DNA from: Lactobacillus sp. W8174
Lineage (GTDB): Bacteria; Bacillota; Bacilli; Lactobacillales; Lactobacillaceae
Length of the DNA stretch: 64,000 nucleotides
NCBI RefSeq assembly: GCF_016100975.1
Contig: NZ_JACFRN010000004.1
Span: 186,001 to 250,000 of the forward strand
Direction of reading: 5' to 3'
Shown here piece after piece: positions 7,827-17,075 of this stretch; the stretch's first letter is position 1, and every line of letters starts with the position of its first letter. A program made the position numbers and the translations under genes. Under the pieces are notes generated by a model. It had not been told where the DNA came from. It worked only from the letters and a program-made list of their open reading frames with translations, and made no database searches.

Positions 7827-9005
7827 ATGACTAAAAATAATATGAGTAGATTCAAGGTTGAATCTGTTAGAACAATTAAATCCCCATCAGATCCAGATAT
7901 TCGGACTTACTTTGCTTGGGTAAATTTCAAAGATCTGCCTGATGATTTTTCATTAGAAGTCAATCCAAGAAAGCCTAAAATGACAACGTCTGTTGCAAAG
8001 CAATTGATTAAGGCAGTCAAAGATCCCGATAGTAGCTTTGATATAAATAATCGAGGAATTGTAATGACAGCTAAGAGTGTCGTATTCAATAATTCTACGG
8101 GTATGCTTACTGTTGACTTTGATGACGACATACATCGTTATGGCTTATTAGATGGAGGACATACTTATACTGCTATTATTGAAAATAGAGAATATGTGCC
8201 TAATGATATAGATAAATTTGTTAGACTCGAAATAGTTGTTGGAGATAATTTGGATGTTTCAGCCTTAGCCGATGCTAGAAATACATCTATTCAGGTTAGC
8301 GATATTTCTCTATTTGAATTAGATAATAAATTTGGTTTTATTAAAGACGCCATACAAAATGAGCCATATGCAGATAAAGTAGCATATAAAGACAATGATA
8401 ATAAACCGATTCCAATAGCTAATATTCTGAAACTAATGTTTGCTTTTAATATAAAAAGGTACCCGGATGATAGTCAAGTTCCTATTTCTTCATATTCGGG
8501 GAAGGCTGCAGTATTTAAAGACTACAAAAATGAGTACGATAACAATCCTAATATTTATAAGCAACTAGCGAAAGAAATTCCAACACTTGTTCGATTATAT
8601 GAAACTATACAAAAAGAAATGAGTGATAAATATAATCAATTTAAAGAAGAGGATGGGAAAAAGTCTAAATTTGGGGCAGTTCGTGGTGTTGATAATAAGG
8701 GCAATCTGAAAACTGACTTTACTGGAGAACCAATAAAATATGATATTTCTTCTGGATTTTTAATGCCTATTTTTGGAGCATTCCGGGCATTGCTTTCTAT
8801 GGGCAAAAAAGATGTTCAGTGGGCGGCAGATCCAGTTGAAGTATGGGAAAAAGTAGGAACTAGATTAGTTCAAAATACCTTTGATACAGATACAAATCCT
8901 CAACAAATTGGTAAGAGTAAAACATTATGGCAATCAAATTACCGTATAGTTGATGGGGCTAGAAAAGATTTGTTAATTCAAAAATTAACAAAGCAAAATA
9001 ATTAG
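7827..9005 (+). CDS. AIPR-family (abortive infection phage resistance) protein
   Basis: A 392-residue protein matching the AIPR/DGQHR-like pattern: an N-terminal beta region, then NNRGIVMTAK, GLLDGGHTYTAI and the ADARNTSIQVSDISL segment (about residues 70-170), where the family keeps its G-H/Q-T and N-S/T residues. AIPR proteins occur in abortive infection and near restriction-modification systems; their biochemical activity is poorly known. The gene has a strong ribosome site, its own promoter and a following terminator, so it is a one-gene unit controlled by the divergent XRE regulator. Its neighbours support an antiphage role, but this is inference. Confidence 0.75.
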   Translation: MTKNNMSRFKVESVRTIKSPSDPDIRTYFAWVNFKDLPDDFSLEVNPRKPKMTTSVAKQLIKAVKDPDSSFDINNRGIVMTAKSVVFNNSTGMLTVDFDDDIHRYGLLDGGHTYTAIIENREYVPNDIDKFVRLEIVVGDNLDVSALADARNTSIQVSDISLFELDNKFGFIKDAIQNEPYADKVAYKDNDNKPIPIANILKLMFAFNIKRYPDDSQVPISSYSGKAAVFKDYKNEYDNNPNIYKQLAKEIPTLVRLYETIQKEMSDKYNQFKEEDGKKSKFGAVRGVDNKGNLKTDFTGEPIKYDISSGFLMPIFGAFRALLSMGKKDVQWAADPVEVWEKVGTRLVQNTFDTDTNPQQIGKSKTLWQSNYRIVDGARKDLLIQKLTKQNN

Positions 9006-9020
9006 TATTTAAGATTTAGA

Positions 9021-9062
9021 AAAAAGACTATCTTCTGATTTTAATTGGAAGATAGTCTTTTT
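9021..9062 (+). terminator. Strong rho-independent terminator after AIPR gene
   Basis: A perfect 15-bp stem AAAAAGACTATCTTC / GAAGATAGTCTTTTT encloses a 12-base loop. Confidence 0.9.
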
Positions 9063-9580
9063 AATTGAAGGTAGTAAAGAAATGCTATTTTTAAATTAAA
9101 ACTAAGCGTATTACTTATACAATAACATTTTTGTACATTAAAGTTTTTATTATAGTCTTAAAATAGACATTTTGATGTTAAAAACCTTGACTAGTGGGAA
9201 AATTAGACCATTTAAGACAAGTATTTTGTTTTAGCCTTTTTTAGCATTTTTATTTTTTGCCGAAAATTGCAATTTTGTTGATTTAAGAATTGTTTAATGC
9301 TGTTATTAAATAAATATAAATTTATAAATAATAGTTGGTACAAATTTTATAACTAGTAACGTGTTATATGGGTTAATAATGCCAATGGGCTTTCATTTTA
9401 TTTATTTTAGGATTTTTGTAACGAAAGCTTATGGTAGTGTGATGAAACTATATTTTTTAGCTTATAGCAAATGCTGTAGTTCTTCTGACATCTTTTATAG
9501 TAAAAATCAGGTTACTATACATAAACTTTCTTTTTGTTAATTATTTTAATCTTCGTTTTAAAAAAGGGATGTGAAAAATC
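9063..9580. other. AT-rich gap without a supported gene
   Basis: About 520 bases. A 53-codon frame from 9379 has no ribosome site and no recognisable features, so I do not call it. Nothing else stands out. Confidence 0.4.
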
Positions 9581-9841
9581 ATGAATTATTATAAAGCCTT
9601 TGATGCTGGAAGTAGTATATATCTGGTTGCATTTATGATTGATTATATTATAGAGCTGTTTAGTATTAACAGTTCAGGTATCAAGACTACCGCATTAGGA
9701 CTGAAAATAATTACAAATATGAATGAGCATTCCTTAAACACTACTTTTTCATTAACATGGGGAATATTAATTTCGTATTTAGTATTTATCTTATTTTTTA
9801 TGTCCGCCTTTCATTTCTTTAAAAAGATAAAAACCAGATGA
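9581..9841 (+). CDS. Small membrane protein of unknown function
   Basis: An 86-residue protein with two predicted membrane segments: about residues 10-30 (IYLVAFMIDYIIELF) and 58-78 (WGILISYLVFILFFMSAF), ending in a basic tail (KKIKTR) that would sit in the cytoplasm. No family is recognised. AAAGGGA lies about 13 bases before the ATG, which is a loose ribosome site. It stands alone between two terminators within the defence island. A membrane effector is conceivable, but nothing in the sequence shows this. Confidence 0.5.
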   Translation: MNYYKAFDAGSSIYLVAFMIDYIIELFSINSSGIKTTALGLKIITNMNEHSLNTTFSLTWGILISYLVFILFFMSAFHFFKKIKTR

Positions 9842-9897
9842 CTATATGGCAATGTCAGTTAGAGTAATAGTCTTATTCAGAAGAATCATTTGATCTG

Positions 9898-9949
9898 ATT
9901 AGCCTTGACTTATTAGCATTTTACGCAGATAAGTTAAGGCTAATTTTTT
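9898..9949 (+). terminator. Rho-independent terminator
   Basis: Stem TTAGCCTTGACTTAT / ATAAGTTAAGGCTAA followed by a T run closes the small membrane protein gene. Confidence 0.85.
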
Positions 9950-9969
9950 GTGTAGTAATAAATATTTTT

Positions 9970-10022
9970 CGGTGCAATAAACAAATTTACGGTGCAAAAT
10001 AATTAAATTTTGCACTGATAAA
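9970..10022. repeat. Palindromic repeat upstream of fic (copy 1)
   Basis: It contains two direct CGGTGCAA motifs (from 9970 and 9990), and from the second a palindrome GGTGCAAAAT ... ATTTTGCAC. A related copy lies immediately after the fic stop codon. A further GCACTGATA occurs at 10032-10040, within the promoter region. The repeats may be operators for the Fic protein's own C-terminal winged helix. Confidence 0.7.
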
Positions 10023-10092
10023 CTGTTAAATGCACTGATACTTAGTATAAAATATGTAAGAAGAAACTAGTTTATAAAGGAGACGTAATACT

Positions 10093-11145
10093 TTGAAAGT
10101 TTTTGATTATCAAACTTTAAATGGTTTGAAAGTAACCACGAAAATGATTGAAAAACTAAATCTGATCTATGAGCTTAAAGGTAAAACGGATCATATCTCC
10201 TTAAAGTCGAAAGACACAATGGATAAGTTATTGATGGTCGCAAAGATTGAGAGTACAGACTCATCCAATCGAATTGAAGGAATTGCAACAAGTAATGCAC
10301 GGCTTAAGAAATTAATGGATCAAAAAACGACTCCGAAAAATCGGAGTGAAGAAGAGATCTCTGGCTATCGTGATGTTTTAGCAGTAATTCATGATAATTA
10401 TAAATATATCAAGATTACACCCAATAATATATTGGCATTGCATAAACAATTGTTCGATTTTACTGAAAGCAACTGGGGCGGTCAATTTAAGGACATTGAT
10501 AATGAAATTATTACTACCTTTGCAGATGGTCATAAAGAAACTCGCTTTACTCCACCACCAGCTTGGATGACACCCAAATTAGTCCAAAGTTTATGTGAAA
10601 CTTATAATGATGCAATTTGTGATAATTCTCTTCCGCCATTAATACTGGCGGCAGCATTTATGTTGGACTTTGTATCAATTCATCCATTTAGAGATGGCAA
10701 TGGCAGAATGTCACGCTTGTTAATGCTACTTGAATTACAACAATTAGGTTTCGAAGTTGGTAAGTATATTAGTTTGGAACGTTTAATTGAAAAAACTAAG
10801 GCGCAATATTACCGGACTTTGCTAGAAAGTTCAGGTAAAGCATGGATTAATAATGAAAACGATTATGAACCATATGTTGACTACTTTTTGAGTATCGTTT
10901 TGAAAGCTTACCGTGAATTAGATTCACGAATTGACATCACTAGTGATATGGAAAAGAATCCGGAATCATTGCTATTGAATAAAATTATTAATAGTTTAAA
11001 GCCGTTATCTAGACAGGAACTAATGAATTTAGTGCCTCAATATGGTGAAAGTACCATTAAGCATGCTTTAGCTAGGTTGCGCAAAGAAAGAAAAATAGGT
11101 TTAGTAGGCAAAGGAAAGGCAAGTCGCTATATTGCCAATGACTAA
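10093..11145 (+). CDS. Fic-domain protein (class II, self-inhibited) with C-terminal winged helix
   Basis: A 350-residue protein. Fic enzymes usually transfer AMP from ATP to a protein hydroxyl. The active-site loop HPFRDGNGR is complete at residues 197-205 (His197 the catalytic base, Asp and Asn holding Mg and phosphate). The N-terminal inhibitory motif S-x-x-x-E-G is present as SNRIEG (58-63), making this a self-restrained class II Fic. The last 70 residues look like a winged-helix DNA-binding domain, as in many standalone Fic proteins. The start is TTG at 10093, with AAGGAG about 10 bases upstream. Related repeats flank the gene and suggest autoregulation. The target protein is unknown. 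Confidence 0.9.
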   Translation: MKVFDYQTLNGLKVTTKMIEKLNLIYELKGKTDHISLKSKDTMDKLLMVAKIESTDSSNRIEGIATSNARLKKLMDQKTTPKNRSEEEISGYRDVLAVIHDNYKYIKITPNNILALHKQLFDFTESNWGGQFKDIDNEIITTFADGHKETRFTPPPAWMTPKLVQSLCETYNDAICDNSLPPLILAAAFMLDFVSIHPFRDGNGRMSRLLMLLELQQLGFEVGKYISLERLIEKTKAQYYRTLLESSGKAWINNENDYEPYVDYFLSIVLKAYRELDSRIDITSDMEKNPESLLLNKIINSLKPLSRQELMNLVPQYGESTIKHALARLRKERKIGLVGKGKASRYIAND

Positions 11146-11160
11146 AGCAGTGTAATAAAT

Positions 11161-11202
11161 AAATTATCGGTGCAAAATTTAATTATTTTGCACCGATAAT
11201 TT
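11161..11202. repeat. 17-bp perfect stem palindrome after fic (copy 2)
   Basis: Stem arms at 11161-11177 and 11186-11202 with an 8-base loop; the centre is GGTGCAAAA ... TTTTGCACC. It probably acts as the fic terminator, but its sequence mirrors the upstream repeat: 11148-11178 matches 9970-10000 at 26 of 31 positions. Confidence 0.8.
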
Positions 11203-11807
11203 TAGTAACAGAAGAACTAAGAAAATTGTTCTATATATTAGCATATTATCGTTGACGATCTATTTCTAAAAACAACAAGTTTGTTAAAATTAACAAAATA
11301 ACTAGGTAATATTATAAATTTAATTAAACACTGATCCGAGTGAAGAATGGTTGACAACTATCTTTAGCGCTCTTTAGTAGTTTGGGTATCACGGATTCAT
11401 TGGTATTTCTATTTAAGTATCTCATTTTAATATGAGCATTGCTTATTGTGCCAGACTGTAGAGAGTGTCAATCTGGGGCAGACATATAGCCTGAAGTGCA
11501 ATAGTAAAGCCCCATTAGAAATTTTATCTGATAGTTTATAAGTTAAGATATAGTTTAATGAATATGTCAAAAGCAAACTACTAGATACATCTGAATATAC
11601 CAATAAAAGGATAAGTTTTCTTTTGTTCTGTAAGAAAGATGTAGTCACTGGAATAGCATAGAAACCAAATAACTATTAATAGAATTTATTACAGGGTTAT
11701 TTTATATGATACACTAAGTAAGAAATAGTTGTGCTTTTATAGTTCTGATAAAACACATCAAAGGTTAGTATCTATTAAATAAATTTGTTAGTTTATTTGA
11801 GGGCTTT
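11203..11807. other. Gene-poor spacer, likely decayed sequence
   Basis: About 600 bases without a supported gene. The only long frame, on the minus strand around 11427-11648, starts at GTG without a ribosome site and has no recognisable domain. I see no clear IS ends. Confidence 0.4.
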
Positions 11808-12695
11808 ATGAAAAATAAAAAAGAAGACTTGCATACTGAATTTAAAAGGGCTAAGAAAAGTGTTCCAAAAGATATGTGGCCGACTGTATCTGCTTTTGCT
11901 AATACTGATGGCGGGACTATCTATTTGGGATTCACTGAAATAAAGGAAAATGGAAATGTAAAGGGATATAAAGCTACTGGAGTAATGAATCCTGAAACCA
12001 TGATTAAGGATATTCTTGATACTTCTAATAATCCTAGAAAGCTTTATCCGAATGTTATTGAAGAAAAAAATGTTCAAGTTAAAGAAGTTACTTCGAAAGT
12101 AAAAATTATAGAGGTTTATATACCAAGAGCTCCTTTTAAGGAACGGCCTATATATATAAACGGAGACCAAAAGAATTCTTTCAAACGTGTAGGAACTGGT
12201 GATAAACGAGTAAATTCTGAAGATCTTAAAGCAATACTAAGAGACGCTTATGGCGATGATAGTGCAGAAACATTAGATGGATTTGATTTCACAGATTTAA
12301 ACTTGGTAGATATCCAAAATTATAAAGCTTTTTATGCGGAGCAAAATGAAGAACCTGAGGTAATTGAAGAGGATAATAAACACTTTTTCAAAAGAATCGG
12401 TCTTTACCGAAAAGACAGAAAAGATAAAAAATTCAAAATAACAAGAGCACTATGGAGGACTACGTTTGATGATGTAATTAAACCCCTTCCTAAGGATTGT
12501 CAAGAAACGTATAGTCTCTTAAATGATAAGGTTGTTGTAACATATAAAGATTTGGGACACCTATATTCTAGTAAATGGAAAGGACACCAAATATTAAATG
12601 ATATGATAAACAAAGGCTTAATTGAAAGATCTGGAAAAGGACCAGGAACAAAATATATGATATCGAGGAATTTGCCTTGGGGTAAAAGTGCATAA
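11808..12695 (+). CDS. AlbA_2/Schlafen-type DNA-binding domain protein, short form
   Basis: A 295-residue protein. Residues about 5-150 carry the AlbA_2 (divergent AAA-4, Schlafen) domain: LHTEFKRAKK, then SAFANTDGGTIYLGF, then the FKRVGTGDKRV strand. The C-terminal 60 residues form a winged helix (ILNDMINKGLIERSGKGPGTKY). Family members are usually 450-550 residues; here the N-domain runs into the C-terminal helix soon after KKFKITRALW, so the central region appears deleted. Such proteins are treated as nucleic-acid-binding regulators and are common in defence islands. There is no clear ribosome site other than a weak GAGGG upstream of the ATG. Function is unknown. Confidence 0.75.
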   Translation: MKNKKEDLHTEFKRAKKSVPKDMWPTVSAFANTDGGTIYLGFTEIKENGNVKGYKATGVMNPETMIKDILDTSNNPRKLYPNVIEEKNVQVKEVTSKVKIIEVYIPRAPFKERPIYINGDQKNSFKRVGTGDKRVNSEDLKAILRDAYGDDSAETLDGFDFTDLNLVDIQNYKAFYAEQNEEPEVIEEDNKHFFKRIGLYRKDRKDKKFKITRALWRTTFDDVIKPLPKDCQETYSLLNDKVVVTYKDLGHLYSSKWKGHQILNDMINKGLIERSGKGPGTKYMISRNLPWGKSA

Positions 12696-12739
12696 AAGTA
12701 AGTTTATGACGAAATGGATTGTAATATATTTTGAGAATT

Positions 12740-12855
12740 AAAATCGTTTGATAATCGTTTGGTTTATTTAAAAAATTTGCATACATATTTTTAAAAACGT
12801 TGATAAATCAACATCTAAAAACCAAATAATCATTTGGTGATTGTTTGGTTTAGGA
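12740..12855. repeat. Two imperfect direct repeats with inverted half-sites
   Basis: AATCGTTTGATAATCGTTTG (12743 onward) recurs as AATCATTTGGTGATTGTTTG (about 12828 onward), each followed by GTTTA. AAACCAAAT between them is the inverse of the GTTTGGTTT core. It may be an old mobile-element end. Confidence 0.45.
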
Positions 12856-12921
12856 AGTAAGAATAACTGCTAAATGGCGAGATTTCTTCCTTTTTCACAT
12901 CATTTAGAGTGGAATATGTAA

Positions 12922-13127
12922 ATTAAACTGGAGCACGTTTCATTTGTTTATCCGTTTCCTAAAATGAATTTTTGCATGATTTGAATTTTCAAATTAATCA
13001 AGGTAAAAAAATCGCTGTAGTGAGTGAAAATATTAGTATCTTAGGCTTTGATACATACGAAAAATTAATCAGAACTAATGCTGATTATCGTAAGATGTAC
13101 AATTTACAAAAAGAGGCTTATGTCTAG
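12922..13127 (+). pseudogene. Remnant of an ABC exporter
   Basis: Two frames together give IKLEHVSFVYPFPKMN, then (after a frameshift near 12965) LHDLNFQINQGKKIAVV, then a jump to YEKLIRTNADYRKMYNLQKE and a stop. This is the edge of the nucleotide-binding domain of an MsbA/LcnC-like exporter, with everything from the Walker A lysine to the H-loop deleted. The ending 'nGdYrkMYnLQ' is characteristic of these exporters. The fragment cannot function. Confidence 0.75.
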
Positions 13128-13144
13128 GTATAAATAGATATAAC

Positions 13145-13203
13145 AAAAATAGATAAAACCTATGTTTACTTTAGTGATAAACGCAGATTTTATCTATTTT
13201 ATA
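13145..13203. terminator. Bidirectional terminator
   Basis: AAAATAGATAAAA ... TTTTATCTATTTT forms a symmetrical hairpin. It ends the membrane protein gene read from the right and any transcript from the left. Confidence 0.7.
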
Positions 13204-13222
13204 TTTTAAAACTTTTAAATTG

Positions 13223-13780
13223 TTATTTTACTTCGTCCATATCATCTTCAGTTAAACGGTGATGGTATAAGCTTTGGTCTGTTTTATCTATGTCTGTTGT
13301 TAAAGCTTCCTCAATAGCATGTTGAATATCAATCATGTTTTGCTTGTTGTAAAATGGTACGGATATTTCGTATGCTGAGCCACCCTTTTCAATTGATAAT
13401 TTAGTCATAATACCATTTAAAAAGATGCCGATACCAATTAATAAGACAATAATACCGATTGCTGTATCAGAGTTGAACATTCCTAATCCAATCATTGCTA
13501 TAATCACACCAAAAATGAAGTCTTTAATGGAGTAAGATGTGTCAATTGAAGCATCAGATATGTTTTTTAAGGGAATATTTTGTTTATGTTTACCAGCCGG
13601 AAGGAGCCCCAATACTGTATTTTGCTCCACTATTCTAACAAATCTATAGTCAACTGCCACTGAACCCTTAATCCAAAAAAGTAATGTACTAGCAGAAAAT
13701 TCTTTTTTAAACCATGTCTTATTACGTGACTTATCCACTGCTACTTTCTTTTCTCCTGTTTCTTTTATTATTTCTGGCAT
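13223..13780 (-). CDS. Membrane protein of unknown function with two central TM segments
   Basis: A 185-residue protein. The soluble N-terminal part (about 1-80) has strands FWIKGSVAVDYRFVRIV and TVLGLLPAGKH, resembling a PH-like/YdbT-type fold. Two membrane helices follow (about 86-102 IFGVIIAMIGLGMF and 106-124 AIGIIVLLIGIGIFLNG), then a second soluble strand region and an acidic tail. AGGAGGAAAAT before the ATG at 13780 is a strong ribosome site. It appears intact and single-gene in a region otherwise full of relics. I do not recognise the family with certainty. Confidence 0.65.
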   Translation of the reverse strand: MPEIIKETGEKKVAVDKSRNKTWFKKEFSASTLLFWIKGSVAVDYRFVRIVEQNTVLGLLPAGKHKQNIPLKNISDASIDTSYSIKDFIFGVIIAMIGLGMFNSDTAIGIIVLLIGIGIFLNGIMTKLSIEKGGSAYEISVPFYNKQNMIDIQHAIEEALTTDIDKTDQSLYHHRLTEDDMDEVK

Positions 13781-14388
13781 ATTTTCCTCCTAAATTAATT
13801 ATAAAAAAGCCTTAAGGCCTTAATAAATTCTTATAAATTACTATAGCACATTAAAGCTGTTACTAACAGTGCTCTACAGGCTTTCTAGGCAATTTTTATA
13901 GCATTTTTACTTAAAATGCTGTTGTCGGTTCCCAGAAAGGGGTGATTGAAATAATAAAAAAGTGGGAGTATAAATTGCAAGGAGTATGGTTATTTTTCAA
14001 GCCTGTCAGTCCAATCAAAAATTTTAATGTTACAATTCTAGGACTTTCTGGTAATAACATAACTTCAGTTGCTGTTTCAGCGTTCAACAAAAATTTATTT
14101 AAGTAACATATTAAGCATAAACTATATTTTGATAATTATAAGAATAAACCGTATTTTATATGTTATTTTTTGATAAAAATTAGTTCTTAAATTTCATACA
14201 CTTTAAAGATATATAGCTAAAATTTTTTATGGTATAACGTAATAAAATTTATATATAAAAAGCATTTACAATATAATATACAATTATATAATAGCAAGAG
14301 TAATCATGAAAAATAAAACAAAAAGGTTATTATGTGTTGTGTACACACTTTTTATTTTTAATAATTATTTATTGAAAGGAAAATATTT
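13781..14388. other. Very AT-rich gap left of an IS remnant
   Basis: About 600 bases. A conserved-looking block at 13885-13965 (CCCAGAAAGGGGTGATTG) looks like a leader plus ribosome site but leads to no recognisable gene. A short frame starting at 14307 (MKNKTKRLLCVV...) runs into the IS end and looks like the start of a small membrane or secreted peptide cut by the insertion. Confidence 0.35.
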
Positions 14389-14389
14389 C

Positions 14390-14937
14390 GAAAATTGCAA
14401 TTTTAAGTTGAACACCCTACTTGATCTGATAGATGCAATCTAATCTTCTTTCATATAATTCATCGCGGGTGGTGTGGTAGGCTAAGATCCTGCGGGGCAG
14501 GTTATTGCACCATTCCTCAATGCCATAGATTTGCCTTAAGTCATAATCCTTGATGTACTTGCCTTTAGGAATGAAGCGCCGAATTAACCGGTTGTGCCGC
14601 TCAACCCCGCCCTTCTCACAAGAAGTATAGGGGTGCGCGTAGTAGACCAGCGTCTGCGCTGCTTCTTCTAACTGGGCTAGATCCGCAAACTCAGAACCAT
14701 TATCGGTGGTAATGGTCTTAAAGACTTCGTGCCAGTGTTCCTGGTATTGGCTGCGTAAAACTTGGATAATTATGCGGTCTTGCAAAGCAAGATGTTGGCC
14801 CTTTTGGTGACTAGATATGGTAGAATTAAGGGAGTTCATTGGTAACTTCTTTCTAGAATTAGGTTGGTAATTACATTCTATCAGAGAAGTCCAATGGACT
14901 TTTTTCATTTTCTAATCAGGGCAAGTGTTCAACTTTA
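14390..14937 (-). mobile_element. Defective IS30-family insertion sequence
   Basis: Bounded by inverted ends with the core AAGTTGAACAC (14405) and GTGTTCAACTT (14925-14935). The left end continues into a GAAAATTGCAATTTT palindrome that is also found at the end of the second remnant near 16400. It is about 0.55 kb, half the usual 1.0-1.2 kb, because the transposase gene is internally deleted. Confidence 0.75.
14417..14908 (-). pseudogene. IS30-family transposase, internally deleted
   Basis: 163 codons remain. The N-terminal QKGQHLALQDRIIIQVL (start of the HTH) jumps straight to the C-terminal catalytic half: TTDNGSEF (second Asp), AHPYTSCEKGGVERHNRLIR (region of the catalytic Glu) and RRFIPKGK. 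About 170 residues with most of the HTH and the first catalytic Asp are missing, so it is inactive. Confidence 0.85.
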
Positions 14938-14939
14938 TT

Positions 14940-15673
14940 TTACAATTTACCAAAGAATCTTATTACAGATTTTTAAATGGAGAAATAAAGTCGATAAGTC
15001 GAGGGAAATACAGCCGTGAAAATGAAGGATTGTATATTCATCATATTACGGAAATTAATCATCCAAATTTAGCGAATCGAAACTATATTGGTCACTTAAG
15101 TATGATTTTAAATATCAAGCTAAAGATAGGCTGGTTTATTGCGATTTATTTGAACATATAGCTTTGCATGCTTTAATATTTATTGACAGTGATGGTCATT
15201 ATGGAAGAAATGGTTATGATTTTCTTGGTAATATGGCTATACAATGGTATACAACAGATATGGTGCCTAAGCCAATGTGGATGCAAAAAGTATATGAAAG
15301 AGCTTATTTAAATAAAAAACAGACTACGTGCTTCCTAGAAACGATAGAAAAAGATAAAATGCATGGTATAAAAGCTAAGGGCAATCCACAAGATGATGAA
15401 ATGGCGAGGTTTATGTTTAAAGAGTTATTGCTAAAAAAATTAAAGATTCAAACCCCCGAGGAAGAAGAGAAAGCATGGCAAAAATCACATCCATTACTTG
15501 TAAAGAACAAAATAGATCCTAGGGTACCTCGCAAAAAACTATTAAAGCTGTTATATGAAGCAAAATATTATGAAGACTTTAATAGTCTAAATCTATTTAT
15601 CGATTCCCAATTAAATAAAATTAGGGATGATTTACTTGATGATTATGAAAAAATATTCGAAATCAAAGCATAA
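14940..15673 (+). pseudogene. Frameshifted, 5'-truncated HNH-like gene
   Basis: The first part reads FLNGEIKSISRGKYSRENEGLYIHHITEI. After a one-base shift near 15093-15100 it continues KYDFKYQAKDRLVYCDLFEHIALHALIFID. It then runs as an intact 3' part (from about 15164) to 15673 with a charged C-terminus. The HHI motif and LVYCDLFEH match a family of small HNH-type nuclease-like proteins of Lactobacillus and Streptococcus. The 5' end abuts the IS end and has no start with a ribosome site. Function is lost or uncertain. Confidence 0.6.
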
Positions 15674-15734
15674 CAACTATTAAGTTCGACTTATAAAAAT
15701 CAGTTAGTAACTCAAAAAAATTAACAACATTAAA

Positions 15735-15865
15735 AGAGTCTGGGAAAAAACTCTAACCTAACTAAAAAGGCTGACAAATCACGTCAATAAAACGTTTATT
15801 TGTCGGTCTTTTTAAATTGTAAATTTTTTAATTTAACTTCAAAGAGCACTTTTTTCCCAGACACT
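15735..15865. repeat. Nested palindromic intergenic element
   Basis: Outer arms AGAGTCTGGGAAAAAA (15735-15750) and TTTTTTCCCAGACACTT (about 15849-15865) enclose a second hairpin at 15764-15813. The layout resembles a small non-autonomous repeat that also works as a bidirectional terminator. Confidence 0.55.
15764..15813. terminator. Inner hairpin, terminator-like
   Basis: AAAAAGGCTGACAAAT pairs with ATTTGTCGGTCTTTTT through G-U and A-U pairs. It lies between convergent relics. Confidence 0.6.
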
Positions 15866-15894
15866 TATTTTTTACTCAATTTAACTTAAAATCC

Positions 15895-16401
<507 letters not shown>

Positions 16402-16673
16402 ACAAAAACAAGTACTTTGATAAGTCAGTTAGCAACGGAATTCAAAGCTTTAAATTTAAGACGTTTTATAAAATAGAAAGTTTTATTATTGGCTAATGCT
16501 TTCTTACGCAAATATTAAAGTCCGTTGGGGCTTTTTATACATAAATTTTATGTTATACCGATTTTAATTAATACAATTGTCATATAGTGCACACATTAAA
16601 TTTGATATTTGTAACTGTAAAAATGATCTTCTCGGATTGATTTTTTGCATAAAAATAAAAAGTCACTTGCGTT
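16402..16673. other. Decayed spacer
   Basis: No gene or clear structure is visible; it probably belongs to the same relic region. Confidence 0.35.
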
Positions 16674-17062
16674 TTAGCTGATGCTTCTATACTCTTTTAA
16701 CGCTTCAATTAGAACTTACGAGAAATTAATCTTTTCTTTTTTACCCATTTCGACTAAATATTCAGAAACAGATACATTCTTGCAAACTGTTTTTTCGTTC
16801 AATTTGCGATATTTAATTATGTCCACAATGGCAATAGTTTTTACCGCGTTAGAATTAGTCTTAACATCTTCTAATTTTGAAGATTTATGATAAATAGATT
16901 TAACAACTAGTGAGCCAATGGCATCATTAGCTATACTAATAGCATCGGCTATATTTTCTCCCCCTTAAGTCCAAGTAGCGCCCTGCTCCATTCCTTTTCT
17001 AAGTTCCTTATAGCATAGCGTATTGGCACAACAACTGATTTACTTATTTTTGGATTAAACAT
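16674..17062 (-). pseudogene. HicB-type antitoxin relic
   Basis: Read leftward: ENIADAISIANDAIG, then KLEDVKTN, then VDIIKYRKLNEKTVCKNVSVSEYL, then KINFS, an in-frame stop, then VLIEALKEYRSIS and TAA. This matches the HicB RNase-H-like fold plus its C-terminal ribbon-helix-helix region. There is a stop where the family has Ser/Arg before VLQEAL. The N-terminal part needs a frameshift near 16962 and has a further stop. No HicA toxin gene is visible beside it. Confidence 0.75.
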
Positions 17063-17075
17063 GACCTTATGAGAA

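Noticed and set aside
9379-9540. 53-codon plus-strand frame
   Set aside because: No ribosome site or promoter; composition looks random.
11427-11648. 73-codon minus-strand frame in the spacer after fic
   Set aside because: GTG start without ribosome site, no recognisable domain, and surrounded by decayed sequence.
12740-12855. Plasmid-type iteron array or origin
   Set aside because: Only two imperfect units are present and no replication gene is nearby.
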